Below are positions 1 through 6,832 of a DNA stretch of 64,000 nucleotides, in pieces (within the stretch, counting starts at the first letter, position 1; each line of letters opens with the position of its first letter). The stretch is from Halolactibacillus miurensis (GTDB taxonomy: Bacteria > Bacillota > Bacilli > Bacillales > Amphibacillaceae). The stretch lies in contig NZ_FPAI01000007.1 of NCBI RefSeq assembly GCF_900116255.1, positions 62,001 through 126,000 of the forward strand, read 5' to 3'. The notes under the pieces were generated by a model. It worked only from the letters and a program-made list of their open reading frames with translations, had not been told where the DNA came from and did not search any database. The translations under genes were made by a program, and so were the position numbers.

Positions 1-182
1 CCGCCTTGCGACTTATAAGTGATGTGGTGCGGTACACTCTCGATGATGCCTTTACCGCACTTCACGCATTTATAGCCGTCTCGTTCGAATATTGCTTGTT
101 TAACTGCTGGTGAGAAGTTACGGTTTGTTTTCTTGCGCTTACTTCCTAGTTGAGATTGTTTGCTGTAAGGGCTGAACGTCAT
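1..182 (-). CDS. HNH endonuclease (3' part cut by window edge)
   Basis: The gene starts with ATG at 180-182 behind a strong AAAGGAGG ribosome site and stays open to base 1, so its C-terminus lies outside. The visible 60 residues hold an F-E-R-D-G-Y-K-C-x2-C zinc knuckle and then P-H-H-I, the first part of an HNH nuclease fold. Phage HNH proteins nick or cut DNA and often act with the terminase in packaging. The start overlaps the end of the small ORF at 139-294, so the two are likely translated together. The identity as HNH is well supported; its exact role in this element is not visible. Confidence 0.85.
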   Translation of the reverse strand, partial: MTFSPYSKQSQLGSKRKKTNRNFSPAVKQAIFERDGYKCVKCGKGIIESVPHHITYKSQG

Positions 183-294
183 GATTAAGGTCCTCCTTTG
201 TCAATCCAACTTCCTGGCATAGAAGCGGGTACTTATCTAAAACATTTCTACAATCTTTGTTTATTCTAGGTTTGAAGTTTATAACTCCTTGCAT
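139..294 (-). CDS. Small phage protein, 51 aa
   Basis: A short ORF with ATG at 292-294 and an AGGGAGG ribosome site 8 bases upstream. It runs between the helicase loader gene (14 bases away) and the HNH gene, and its last 44 bases overlap the HNH start, whose ribosome site is embedded in it. The product is small, basic at both ends and has no membrane segment or recognised domain. Its placement in a tightly packed operon with a good ribosome site is the main support. Function unknown. Confidence 0.65.
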   Translation of the reverse strand: MQGVINFKPRINKDCRNVLDKYPLLCQEVGLTKEDLNHDVQPLQQTISTRK

Positions 295-307
295 GAAATA
301 ACCCTCC

Positions 308-1093
308 CTATTTCTTCAATCGCCGGTAATCAAAACTATCTAGCTTAACTCTCTGCGTATCGTTCATGATTCGAGAGAAAATTCTATCTCCAACCCAGTC
401 TTTTAACTCGGCCGCTTCAAGGTTAGTCGTGAATACTGTCGGCTTACCCGCACGATCATCAATGATTTCAAATAGCCTTGATGTCGTCCATGGCGTTTTA
501 TGTTCGGCACCCAGGTCGTCAATGACCAGTAAATCAACTTGTTTCATCAGTCGGATAATTTCATCCTCGCTTACCGAGTCATTATTAAACGAATCTTTAA
601 TTTTTGTAATGAGCTTCGGGAAACTGATAAAAATACAGTTATGACCGTTATTGATTAACTCTTTTGTAATTGACACAGACAAGTGACTCTTCCCGGTGCC
701 ATAATTACCGCTAAATAGCAAGTTGCCCACGTTAGGAAAGTTCTTAACATAATTAACAGCGACACTCTTAGCTTGTGTTTGCGCTTCGTTAGTAGTTTCA
801 TAGTTTTCAAATGAAGCGGATTCCAGTGACTCGTTTATCAAGCTGTACTTAGCAAACTTATTCATCAAGTTTCTAGCCGCTTGTTTTTTATTAACATCTT
901 TGATAAGTTTTTCGGCCATAGCTCTGTCTGCACATTTACAACCGAGTAGACCTATTTCTTTTTCGCCTTTGCGTGGTCCTGCATGGATAACCGCTTCAAC
1001 TTTTCTAACTTTCTTCTCACCACAACCGTCACAGTCATACTCTTCAAGTACTTTGAAGTCAATTTCCTCCAAGAAATCTTTTAAACTCTTCAC
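308..1093 (-). CDS. Phage DnaC-like helicase loader (AAA+ ATPase)
   Basis: A 261-aa product if started at GTG 1091-1093, which has an AGGAGTG ribosome site 8 bases upstream; a longer frame to 1201 exists but lacks such a site and would overlap the upstream gene by 92 bases. The N-terminus carries two cysteine pairs (C-x2-C and C-x-C), then a Walker A loop GNYGTGKSHL, Walker B LLVIDDLG and an arginine-finger region near FSRIMN. This is the DnaC/DnaI type of ATPase that loads the replicative helicase onto the origin. It directly follows the replisome organiser gene, the usual pairing in phages of Gram-positive bacteria. Confidence 0.93.
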   Translation of the reverse strand: MKSLKDFLEEIDFKVLEEYDCDGCGEKKVRKVEAVIHAGPRKGEKEIGLLGCKCADRAMAEKLIKDVNKKQAARNLMNKFAKYSLINESLESASFENYETTNEAQTQAKSVAVNYVKNFPNVGNLLFSGNYGTGKSHLSVSITKELINNGHNCIFISFPKLITKIKDSFNNDSVSEDEIIRLMKQVDLLVIDDLGAEHKTPWTTSRLFEIIDDRAGKPTVFTTNLEAAELKDWVGDRIFSRIMNDTQRVKLDSFDYRRLKK

Positions 1094-1109
1094 TTGTTGA
1101 TCACTCCTA

Positions 1110-1916
1110 TCAAAAGTCCATGTCATCGTACATGTCTTCGTATTTGTCTTTCTTCTCCGCTTCTTTCTTAGGCTTCTTACCGTTGCTTTCAATTTCTTCA
1201 ACAGTTAGGATGTTTGAGTTTTCCCAGTTCTTCAAGATACCCTCTACATATCGTAAATTTCTTATGTTTGAAGCGGATGCAATCTCTAATGCTTTTAGGA
1301 TCATGTCACTTGGTTCTTTAAATTTAGAATCATCAAGCCATTTCAGCAGTGATTCTTTTGCTTGGATGTTATTAAACCCAAATCCATTGTTATCCCAAAA
1401 TGAAACAATGATGGCAACGACATTATTTTCTTTCTCTATCTCTTTCTCTTTCTCTTTCTCTATCTCTTTCTCTGTGTAACTGTCCGGTAACTCTTTAGTA
1501 ACATTGTTACTCTTTTTGGTTTCTTGTTCCCCGCTCTCTATTTGATTCTTCTTTCTCTTGTTTCTCAAATTCCGCATCATTGCAGCTTTATCTGTCTCCG
1601 AGCCAAGTAAAATTGGAATATCACTTAAATAATATTCATTCTCGTCTACAACTTCTAAAAGTCCTTTTGATTGCAAGTACGCTAAAGTCATTTTTATGTT
1701 CTCGCTATCCTCGTCAATTTCTAAAGATAGTTCGTCTGAAAAGTCATCGCCTATACCATCAAAATAGATTTTTCCATCCGTGTTCATCGACTTAAGCAAT
1801 AACTTTAAGTAAATGATCGTGTACGTATCTCCGCCGGCTAAACGTCTAAGGCGCTTAATTTCTTTTTGGTCAAAGAAATCTTTTTTAAGCTTCAGCCAAT
1901 AATACCTTTTCGCCAT
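1110..1916 (-). CDS. Phage replisome organiser (DnaD-like)
   Basis: 268 aa. ATG at 1914-1916 has GGAGTG six bases upstream; the GTG three codons earlier lies inside that ribosome site. The first 120 residues match the phage replisome organiser N-terminal fold (K-R-Y-Y-W-L-K-L, then a winged-helix region). A long charged linker made of alternating Lys-Glu and Ile-Glu pairs follows, then a DnaD-type C-terminal domain (SFWDNNGFGF ... YVEGILKNW). Such proteins bind the phage origin and recruit the helicase loader, here the next gene at 16 bases distance. Confidence 0.92.
   Translation of the reverse strand: MAKRYYWLKLKKDFFDQKEIKRLRRLAGGDTYTIIYLKLLLKSMNTDGKIYFDGIGDDFSDELSLEIDEDSENIKMTLAYLQSKGLLEVVDENEYYLSDIPILLGSETDKAAMMRNLRNKRKKNQIESGEQETKKSNNVTKELPDSYTEKEIEKEKEKEIEKENNVVAIIVSFWDNNGFGFNNIQAKESLLKWLDDSKFKEPSDMILKALEIASASNIRNLRYVEGILKNWENSNILTVEEIESNGKKPKKEAEKKDKYEDMYDDMDF
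1426..1474. repeat. TTTCTC/TATCTC microsatellite inside the replisome organiser gene
   Basis: A run of nearly perfect six-base units (TTTCTC, with TATCTC variants) in the + strand. On the coding strand it gives the Lys-Glu / Ile-Glu linker between the two domains. The unit length is a multiple of three, so slippage would change linker length without shifting the frame. Confidence 0.85.
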
Positions 1917-1935
1917 GTCAAACACTCCAATCCAG

Positions 1936-2562
1936 TTATTTCAACGTCTCTGATAAGTAATGATGTAACAATGCTTCTAGATGCTTAGTGACGTCCGATC
2001 CACTACAATTACATTGTGTAACTTGGATGGTTTGCTGCGAACTAAGAGTTTTGTACATCTCTTTGCTGCGTTTCAATTCTTCTTGTAGTTCAGCGTTTTC
2101 TTCGGCCGTTGCGTTTATTAATCCCAACGCTTCTTCATGCTCGCTTTTAATCTTTTCGTAATCTTTCTTCAGTTGGTCGTAACCATCCTTTTTATCACTA
2201 GCTTCAGATTGATTACTTCGCTCTTTTTTGTCGGCCTTACGCAAAAACTTTTTATGTTTGTCGTATAGTGTGGTCATTTTTATTCCAAAATGTTCAGCTA
2301 TTTCTCTGTATGTTTTACCTTGATCTCTTAGTGACGTAGTTTTTTCTAAGTCTTTGTCGCTCAAGTTGGTTACTGTCATTGGTTTACCGCTCCTTTGTCT
2401 CGTTATACACAACTGATTACCTAGATCGTTCAATTGTTTAAATACAGGACAACCTTTACATTGTTTTGTCGAGGATAATTGAGAGTACTCGCAATTATTG
2501 CAAAAGTTGTCATTGAGATGATCTATCTCTGACAATATTTTTAAACGACGTTGTTTTGACAC
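1936..2562 (-). CDS. Phage zinc-finger and helix-turn-helix protein with coiled coil
   Basis: 208 aa from GTG at 2560-2562, chosen because GAGGTGAT sits just upstream; the frame is open to 2643 but that stretch is a palindrome with no ribosome site. Residues C21-x2-C24 and C35-x2-C38 form a likely zinc knuckle. Around residue 85 there is a helix-turn-helix (LRDQGKTYREIAEHFG) of the resolvase/sigma type. A charged coiled coil follows, and a C-x-C occurs near the C-terminus. Proteins of this shape occur in Firmicutes phage early operons, but their function is not established. Confidence 0.75.
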   Translation of the reverse strand: MSKQRRLKILSEIDHLNDNFCNNCEYSQLSSTKQCKGCPVFKQLNDLGNQLCITRQRSGKPMTVTNLSDKDLEKTTSLRDQGKTYREIAEHFGIKMTTLYDKHKKFLRKADKKERSNQSEASDKKDGYDQLKKDYEKIKSEHEEALGLINATAEENAELQEELKRSKEMYKTLSSQQTIQVTQCNCSGSDVTKHLEALLHHYLSETLK

Positions 2563-2599
2563 TCTATCACCTCGAACTATTTTCATGTATAATCGTGTT

Positions 2600-2662
2600 A
2601 AGTGATGTTGTGGCATCACTATTCTTGGGTAAGGGGCTTTCAATTGAAGGCCCCTGTTTTAA
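2600..2662 (+). ncRNA. Candidate small antisense RNA with terminator hairpin
   Basis: A perfect TATAAT at 2588-2593 is followed by a 6-bp hairpin (2602-2619) and then a 9-bp GC-rich hairpin with an AATT loop (2633-2654) ending in TGTTTT. All neighbouring genes are on the other strand, so this terminator-shaped signal has no gene to serve. The stretch is complementary to the leader of the zinc-finger/HTH gene. No clear -35 box is seen. This is an inference from signals only. Confidence 0.35.
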
Positions 2663-3364
2663 TTACGAGATAATATCTACATGCACATCAATATCTTTTA
2701 ATTTGTACTGCAGGTGATATTTAATCGAATCCATAGCATTTAGTTGCCAAGCACCACCATCCGCTTCAAATAGAGCGCATTCGCCACCGTCACGCATACG
2801 TAAAACAAAATTTGATTCCGGTTGCGAGACTTCCGAGAACGTTCGGTATGGAGCCAATAACACTGGATTAGGTACTCTAACATCCGCTACCGTTGCAATG
2901 CCTACTTTGGCAGATACAGACTGACTAACACCGTCATCACCGATGGATTTAACGTTTTCCTCACGAAGATTGCCTACCACTTTTAAAACAATGTCTCTAT
3001 CTTCGTTCTTCACGAAAACGGACTGCAGCTTAATGTTGAATGATTCCGCATCATAAAAATAATTAAAATTAAACGCAGGAACGAATGCTTTAGCTTCTAA
3101 ATAAATTTGTCGATTCATATCTTCGTTATGTTCGGTCATGACACGAACGGTCTGCGGATCTACGACGTGTATTAATACTTTTTCTAGTGAATCAAAATTC
3201 GTTTCAATATAATCTACTAAACCGGATAAACTTTGCACGGTGATAGTTTTAACCGTGGGCTTACTGAGTACTTGCATAGATCCTGTTGCGTATTTTTGAT
3301 TATTAACGTCTAATACCTTCTTGTTACTTAACTCTGAGATATATTGCATAGCTTGTTTAATCAT
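2663..3364 (-). CDS. Phage protein, DUF2303-like
   Basis: 233 aa. The ATG shares one base with the stop of the upstream gene (TAATG), so the two are translationally coupled. The C-terminal half has the pattern LAPYRTF-x-EV-x-QPES-x-FVLR and then ALFEADGG, which I associate with the DUF2303/YfdQ group of phage proteins; I cannot verify the match without a search. No membrane segment or catalytic motif stands out. Its constant partner upstream is the replication-terminator-type protein, so a role in DNA metabolism is plausible but unproven. Confidence 0.65.
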   Translation of the reverse strand: MIKQAMQYISELSNKKVLDVNNQKYATGSMQVLSKPTVKTITVQSLSGLVDYIETNFDSLEKVLIHVVDPQTVRVMTEHNEDMNRQIYLEAKAFVPAFNFNYFYDAESFNIKLQSVFVKNEDRDIVLKVVGNLREENVKSIGDDGVSQSVSAKVGIATVADVRVPNPVLLAPYRTFSEVSQPESNFVLRMRDGGECALFEADGGAWQLNAMDSIKYHLQYKLKDIDVHVDIIS

Positions 3365-3750
3365 TATTTACTTCCTCCCTGTGCTTTAAAGTCGATAACC
3401 CCGCCACGGTCGTCCTTGATGCGACCATCCTCTGAATCAAAATATGTCTGGTCCTTCACACCGCTTTTCAATTCCGCTGCGGTTGCATAACCCGCTTCAT
3501 CTCTATCCATAACCAAGGTAGAACCTAATGACAATCTTGGTGCCGGTGTTGTTTTAACATCAATATCTACTTCAGCGATTTCACGCTTTTCATTCGATGT
3601 TAACGTTAAAACGATTTGTAACTTACGTTTCTTCTTCGGGTCCGTGTTAGGATCCGCAATGTTTTGGAGCAGGTTTTTCAATTCATAGTTAAAACGTTCT
3701 GCTAATGCTCCGTCAGCAAAGTCATTTAAATCAACAATCATTTCATCCAT
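3364..3750 (-). CDS. Phage 'replication terminator protein' family
   Basis: 128 aa, ATG at 3748-3750 with AAGGGTG eight bases before it. The opening pattern LNDFADGALAERFN and the D-P-N-T-D-P-K-K-K-R-K stretch are typical of the small phage proteins annotated as replication terminator protein, usually followed by a DUF2303-type gene as here. The name comes from database practice; I see nothing in the sequence that shows replication-fork arrest. The last residues are a flexible Gly/Lys tail. Confidence 0.7.
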   Translation of the reverse strand: MDEMIVDLNDFADGALAERFNYELKNLLQNIADPNTDPKKKRKLQIVLTLTSNEKREIAEVDIDVKTTPAPRLSLGSTLVMDRDEAGYATAAELKSGVKDQTYFDSEDGRIKDDRGGVIDFKAQGGSK

Positions 3751-3783
3751 TGCATTTACACCCTTTCGTGTTATAATTTAGTT

Positions 3784-3816
3784 GGTTAAAGGCCTTACTT
3801 TGTAAGGTTCTTTTTT
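3784..3816 (+). ncRNA. Candidate very short antisense transcript with terminator
   Basis: On the + strand TTGCAT (3750-3755) and TATAAT (3772-3777) are 16 bp apart, a good sigma-A promoter. About 13 bases past the box starts a CCTTAC-TTT-GTAAGG hairpin followed by six T (3811-3816). No gene lies on this strand. The transcript would be only about 33 nt and antisense to the gap before the replication-terminator gene. The alternative is that the hairpin acts only to stop antisense transcription. Confidence 0.35.
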
Positions 3817-3979
3817 ATTGCATAACTGACTTGCCTAACGTTCTTAATCTGCCTGTTTCACGATGACTCACGACTAACTCATCGTTTAGATTCTTAACGA
3901 CTAGCCAATTACTGCTATCAATCTTGTATTTACTCATTAATAGTTTTTGCTGCCTATTTGGCTTCTTACCATGCTTCAT
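3815..3979 (-). CDS. DUF6906-type small phage protein, 54 aa
   Basis: ATG at 3977-3979 has GGGAGGTGA upstream and shares bases with the stop of the preceding 28-aa ORF. The product begins MKHGKKPNRQQK and contains NWLVVKN and HRETG, the pattern of the small DUF6906 family found in phages and mobile elements of Firmicutes (recognised from memory, not searched). It is basic, has no membrane segment, and its function is unknown. Confidence 0.75.
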   Translation of the reverse strand: MKHGKKPNRQQKLLMSKYKIDSSNWLVVKNLNDELVVSHRETGRLRTLGKSVMQ

Positions 3980-4065
3980 TAGATCTCACCTCCCTTCCGC
4001 TTCATCAGTAGACTAAGTTGTTGTTTCTTGCTTAACCGCGTCCAAAACGATACTTTAATATTCAT
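3979..4065 (-). CDS. Tiny basic phage ORF, 28 aa
   Basis: ATG at 4063-4065 with a strong AAGGAGG six bases upstream; the stop overlaps the start of the DUF6906 gene (TAATG), and the start overlaps the end of the membrane protein gene upstream. The peptide is rich in Lys and Arg. The ribosome site and double overlap are the only support; it may be a real peptide or a coupling device for the next gene. Confidence 0.5.
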   Translation of the reverse strand: MNIKVSFWTRLSKKQQLSLLMKRKGGEI

Positions 4066-4330
4066 GTTTGTCCTCCTTCAGTAATTTTCTTATATCCCTG
4101 TAATTCGTTAATTGATTGACTAGTAACTTGTTAAGCGCTTCATAGTTACCTTCGATGTATTGTTTTTCAATCAATAGGTTTGTGCATTCGATGTGGGCGC
4201 CTATCTGATCTATCAATACTTTATTAATGTTGCGAGTGCTACCAATCTTCAAAGCTAGCGCAATTGTGATTGAAGCGATTATCAACGAAGCGGTAAAAGC
4301 CGTAAAAGCGATGTAAGTCATAAAGCTCAT
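4055..4330 (-). CDS. Small single-span membrane protein
   Basis: 91 aa from the ATG at 4328-4330, which overlaps the upstream stop as ATGA. A longer GTG start is possible but lacks a ribosome site. Residues about 4-30 form one hydrophobic segment rich in Ala, Ile and Thr, followed by a mostly helical, polar tail of about 60 residues. That layout suggests an N-terminal anchor with a soluble domain. No family recognised; it sits in a chain of overlapping early phage genes. Confidence 0.6.
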   Translation of the reverse strand: MSFMTYIAFTAFTASLIIASITIALALKIGSTRNINKVLIDQIGAHIECTNLLIEKQYIEGNYEALNKLLVNQLTNYRDIRKLLKEDKHEY

Positions 4331-4572
4331 TGATTTGGCCACCGCTCTTTAGAAACTCGTTGATACAAATCCCACACTTCCGGAAATCCTACTTTAAACG
4401 CTTCTCGTTTCGCTCTGTCAGCTATCGGAATATCAAACGCACGTTCAATGTCTGTCATAAGCGCTTGAATTCGATAATCTCTAATACGTAAGTTGTTACA
4501 TGCTTTTACTTCTTCAAACCTTTCTTCAAACTTTTTTAAAAATCCATCAATGTTAGTTAGTACGTTGTACAT
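4327..4572 (-). CDS. Small phage protein, 81 aa
   Basis: ATG at 4570-4572 with GGAGGG seven bases upstream. The product is soluble, helical and charged, with no recognised motif. It overlaps both neighbours (20 bases with the upstream gene, ATGA with the downstream one), which shows it is part of one transcript. Function unknown. Confidence 0.65.
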   Translation of the reverse strand: MYNVLTNIDGFLKKFEERFEEVKACNNLRIRDYRIQALMTDIERAFDIPIADRAKREAFKVGFPEVWDLYQRVSKERWPNQ

Positions 4573-4774
4573 TACTTATCCCTCCGTTTTTAGCATCTTC
4601 AATTGCCGCATCAATAAAATACATAATTTGTTCTGCGCTTGCTGTATCTCCAGTGCGAGACAGAGATTCAACGAATAAAGACATCGTGCTTAATAAATGA
4701 TAATGAAACATGTGTTTTTTTCTGCTGTTTAATGCGTTGAAATTATCTAAGATATCCGTGTGATCTATCATCAT
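4553..4774 (-). CDS. Small phage protein, 73 aa
   Basis: The start is one of two adjacent ATG codons (4772-4774 or 4769-4771); the first overlaps the upstream stop as ATGA and GAGGG is just before it. The sequence is helical with the pattern HLLSTMSLFVESLSRTGD and has no recognised domain. Function unknown; part of the packed early operon. Confidence 0.6.
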   Translation of the reverse strand: MMIDHTDILDNFNALNSRKKHMFHYHLLSTMSLFVESLSRTGDTASAEQIMYFIDAAIEDAKNGGISNVQRTN

Positions 4775-5019
4775 TTGACCCTCGTGTAATGACCTGCGTA
4801 GGCAGGATATCCGTCTTCGTCGGTAACAGTCAGTAACGTTTCATAGCTGTGCTTTTCAAATCTGTTTTCGTTAAATACTTCAATCTTGCTATCTCTGTGA
4901 ATAGTGACAATCTCATCATCAGACTTACGTTGTAACTTCAATACTCCGCTTCCATCGACGACTAAATGACCGTTTTCCCATTTATCCATGCGATCAATTA
5001 AATCCTGGTATCTATTCAT
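4771..5019 (-). CDS. Small phage protein, 82 aa
   Basis: ATG at 5017-5019 with AGGAGG upstream. The product looks like a small beta-rich domain (alternating hydrophobic residues in KLQRKSDDEIVTIH and TLLTVTDEDGYPAY). No family recognised. It is followed directly, by an ATGA overlap, by the 73-aa gene. Confidence 0.62.
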   Translation of the reverse strand: MNRYQDLIDRMDKWENGHLVVDGSGVLKLQRKSDDEIVTIHRDSKIEVFNENRFEKHSYETLLTVTDEDGYPAYAGHYTRVK

Positions 5020-5031
5020 TTGAATAACCTC

Positions 5032-5292
5032 CTAATAATTTTTAACCCAATCGAGTAAAAACTCTTGTGCTTCCTTGGCGGGGAAAATCCGCTTCTTACC
5101 TACACGATGCAGTGGAAATCCCGGCTGATAAATCACATGCTTTTCTAGGTGACTGATTGACATGCTCGTCTTTTGAGCGAGTGTCTTCATATCCCAAAAG
5201 ACTTTTTCAGATTCTAGCTCATCTAAACGTTTTTTAAGCGCGGCTTTAAATTCTTTCTCTATAAACTCCGGATCAACTTCAACGCGAATCAT
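5032..5292 (-). CDS. DUF771 DNA-binding-type phage protein
   Basis: 86 aa from ATG 5290-5292, with AAAGGAG nine bases upstream; the longer TTG start lies next to that site. The sequence FWDMKTLAQKTSMSISHLEKH is a helix-turn-helix-like segment and is followed by FPAKEAQEFLLDW, the characteristic end of DUF771 proteins. These are small phage proteins often placed near the lysis-lysogeny switch. A DNA-binding role is inferred from the fold, not demonstrated. Confidence 0.78.
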   Translation of the reverse strand: MIRVEVDPEFIEKEFKAALKKRLDELESEKVFWDMKTLAQKTSMSISHLEKHVIYQPGFPLHRVGKKRIFPAKEAQEFLLDWVKNY

Positions 5293-5312
5293 GTTTACCA
5301 ACTCCTTTCTGT

Positions 5313-5318
5313 TATAAT
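5313..5318 (+). promoter_or_regulatory. -10 box for the opposite-strand gene at 5350
   Basis: A perfect TATAAT 37 bases before the ATG of the + strand gene. I see no convincing -35 box at 16-18 bp. The box overlaps the leader of the DUF771 gene on the other strand. Confidence 0.5.
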
Positions 5319-5349
5319 GTTTCTATCAAAAAAGATAGGAGGTGAAAAT

Positions 5350-5661
5350 ATGAATAAAAACGAAATAATAATGAACCAACTAATTAATTTAAGACTTGAA
5401 TCAAAATCGATTAATTCTGAAAATGATTTAAGGAATTTAATCGACAAATATGACATGATCTTTGCTGGTGAAAATTCCAATAAGATTTCATCTTTAGAAT
5501 TAGCTCATAGCTTAAAGTTACGAAATGTATTAGATATTGATCACGAAGAAATGCTTTTGTTAACACCTGATATTTGTAAAGAGTTAAATATGAAATATGA
5601 ACCTTTATATTTATTAAAGGACAGAAGTACGTTAGCTGATTATTCTATTTATCTTTTTTAA
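5350..5661 (+). CDS. Opposite-strand accessory gene (moron candidate), 103 aa
   Basis: ATG at 5350 with AGGAGGTG five bases upstream; a longer frame from 5317 has no ribosome site. The product is soluble, helical and strikingly AT-rich in its codons, with many Asn, Lys, Ile and Leu. No known domain. It is the only gene between the repressor and the replication genes that runs against the early operon, has its own -10 box, and ends inside the 3' end of the convergent gene at 5645-5809. That setting is typical of genes expressed in the lysogen (exclusion, toxin or fitness factors). Function unknown. Confidence 0.75.
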   Translation: MNKNEIIMNQLINLRLESKSINSENDLRNLIDKYDMIFAGENSNKISSLELAHSLKLRNVLDIDHEEMLLLTPDICKELNMKYEPLYLLKDRSTLADYSIYLF

Positions 5662-5809
5662 CGTATTCATCTGCAAAGTCATCTTTGATTTCTTTTAATC
5701 CGTATTTCTTTCTTTGTTCATTCAAAGTGATTTTTCCGTTTGTATACTCTTCAAAATCCTTGCTAGTTGTTCGAGCAACTTGCGAGGATTCTTTTCTGCC
5801 CTTTTCCAT
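5645..5809 (-). CDS. Small charged phage protein, 54 aa
   Basis: ATG at 5807-5809 with AAGGAAG eight bases upstream. The product is rich in Lys, Glu and Arg and is likely helical; no domain recognised. It converges with, and overlaps by 17 bases, the + strand gene at 5350-5661, so their transcripts would be complementary at the 3' ends. Confidence 0.6.
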   Translation of the reverse strand: MEKGRKESSQVARTTSKDFEEYTNGKITLNEQRKKYGLKEIKDDFADEYVKKDK

Positions 5810-5854
5810 TTAGATCGCTTCCTTTCGTTCAATTAATGTTGGTCAACACTTTAA

Positions 5855-6082
5855 TTAATCTTCTATAACTAAGCTGTACTCAAGCGTTCTGATAACTTCT
5901 TTGATTTGCTCTTTTTCCAATTGAACAACAGCTTTGTTTTTAATGTCGTAAGTCGTTGCGTCTCCTGTTGTCTCACTGTCATACTCGATAAGAGTAAGAT
6001 TGTATACGTCGTTATTTTCATCGTAATCAATAGCTACATTTGCGTGATTTTCAAGTAATACTAGTTCAACTGTTTTAAACAT
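5855..6082 (-). CDS. Small acidic phage protein, 75 aa
   Basis: ATG at 6080-6082 with GGAGG eight bases upstream, immediately after the stop of the Rha gene. The product is acidic and probably beta-rich in the first 50 residues with a C-terminal helix. No family recognised. Confidence 0.65.
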   Translation of the reverse strand: MFKTVELVLLENHANVAIDYDENNDVYNLTLIEYDSETTGDATTYDIKNKAVVQLEKEQIKEVIRTLEYSLVIED

Positions 6083-6832
6083 TTAATTTGCCTCCTTGAT
6101 AGTTACACCGTTTTTAATTGCAAACTCCTTAACCACAGCTACATAGATCTCGGTTATACGTTTGTCGTCTGCGATTACATCCACTTTGCTAAGCTTGTCA
6201 CGTTTTGATTTACTAACTCCTTCATCAGCTAAACGTCTACGTTTATTGGTTAGTCTCACACTTAATTGATAACCGCCCCTGCGTTCAACTTCTTTATAAA
6301 TCTCGTTATTAACTTCTTTATATGCATCGAATCCGCCGCGAGATTGAGCTATCTTACTGATTAATTGACGCGCATCTTTTCGCCAGTCTGTAGTGTTAAG
6401 CGCAACTACATCACGAATACCATCAACTTTTGTTTCTAACTGTTTCGTAGCCAGTTCTTGTTTGGCCAAAGACTGAAATAAACCATTGAACATTTGTAGT
6501 TCAGGACTTAAACTTGATGTGTTTATCTCATTTTGTTTAATGTGGTTTTCCATCTTGTTAAAACGTTCGATGTAAGCGACAGCGAATTGTGTTCCTTTCT
6601 CTCCTGTCATTCGTGTTGAATAAAGTTCGCAACCTTTTTTTGTGAGGTTGTAACATGGCAAATGTTTGTTTTGAGAATTTTGATACGTTGATTCTATAAA
6701 ATAGGACAGCGCAATTTTGCTCTCTCCTATTTGACTAAGTATGTTGCGGATATCTCTCAAGACTTCTTTGTGCTCTCGATCTACCATTTCAGCTACTTCT
6801 AAACTTGTTAACGTTTTTTCTAATTGATTCAT
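6083..6832 (-). CDS. Rha-type phage regulator with ORF6C domain
   Basis: 249 aa. Residues 1-95 are the Rha domain (MVDREHKEVLRDIRN ... YNLTKKGCELYSTRMTGEKG ... YIERFNKME). A helical linker follows, then a C-terminal ORF6C domain (WRKDARQLISKIAQSRGG ... EIYKEVERRGGYQLSVRL). Proteins combining these parts act as antirepressors or early regulators in lambdoid and Gram-positive phages. It lies two genes downstream of the Cro-like protein in the leftward operon, so it should be made once the repressor is lifted. Confidence 0.9.
   Translation of the reverse strand: MNQLEKTLTSLEVAEMVDREHKEVLRDIRNILSQIGESKIALSYFIESTYQNSQNKHLPCYNLTKKGCELYSTRMTGEKGTQFAVAYIERFNKMENHIKQNEINTSSLSPELQMFNGLFQSLAKQELATKQLETKVDGIRDVVALNTTDWRKDARQLISKIAQSRGGFDAYKEVNNEIYKEVERRGGYQLSVRLTNKRRRLADEGVSKSKRDKLSKVDVIADDKRITEIYVAVVKEFAIKNGVTIKEAN

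Noticed and set aside
1120-1479. Open + strand frame of 119 codons
   Set aside because: It is the complement of the replisome organiser gene; its Ser/Phe repeats come from the microsatellite read backwards, and it has no ribosome site.
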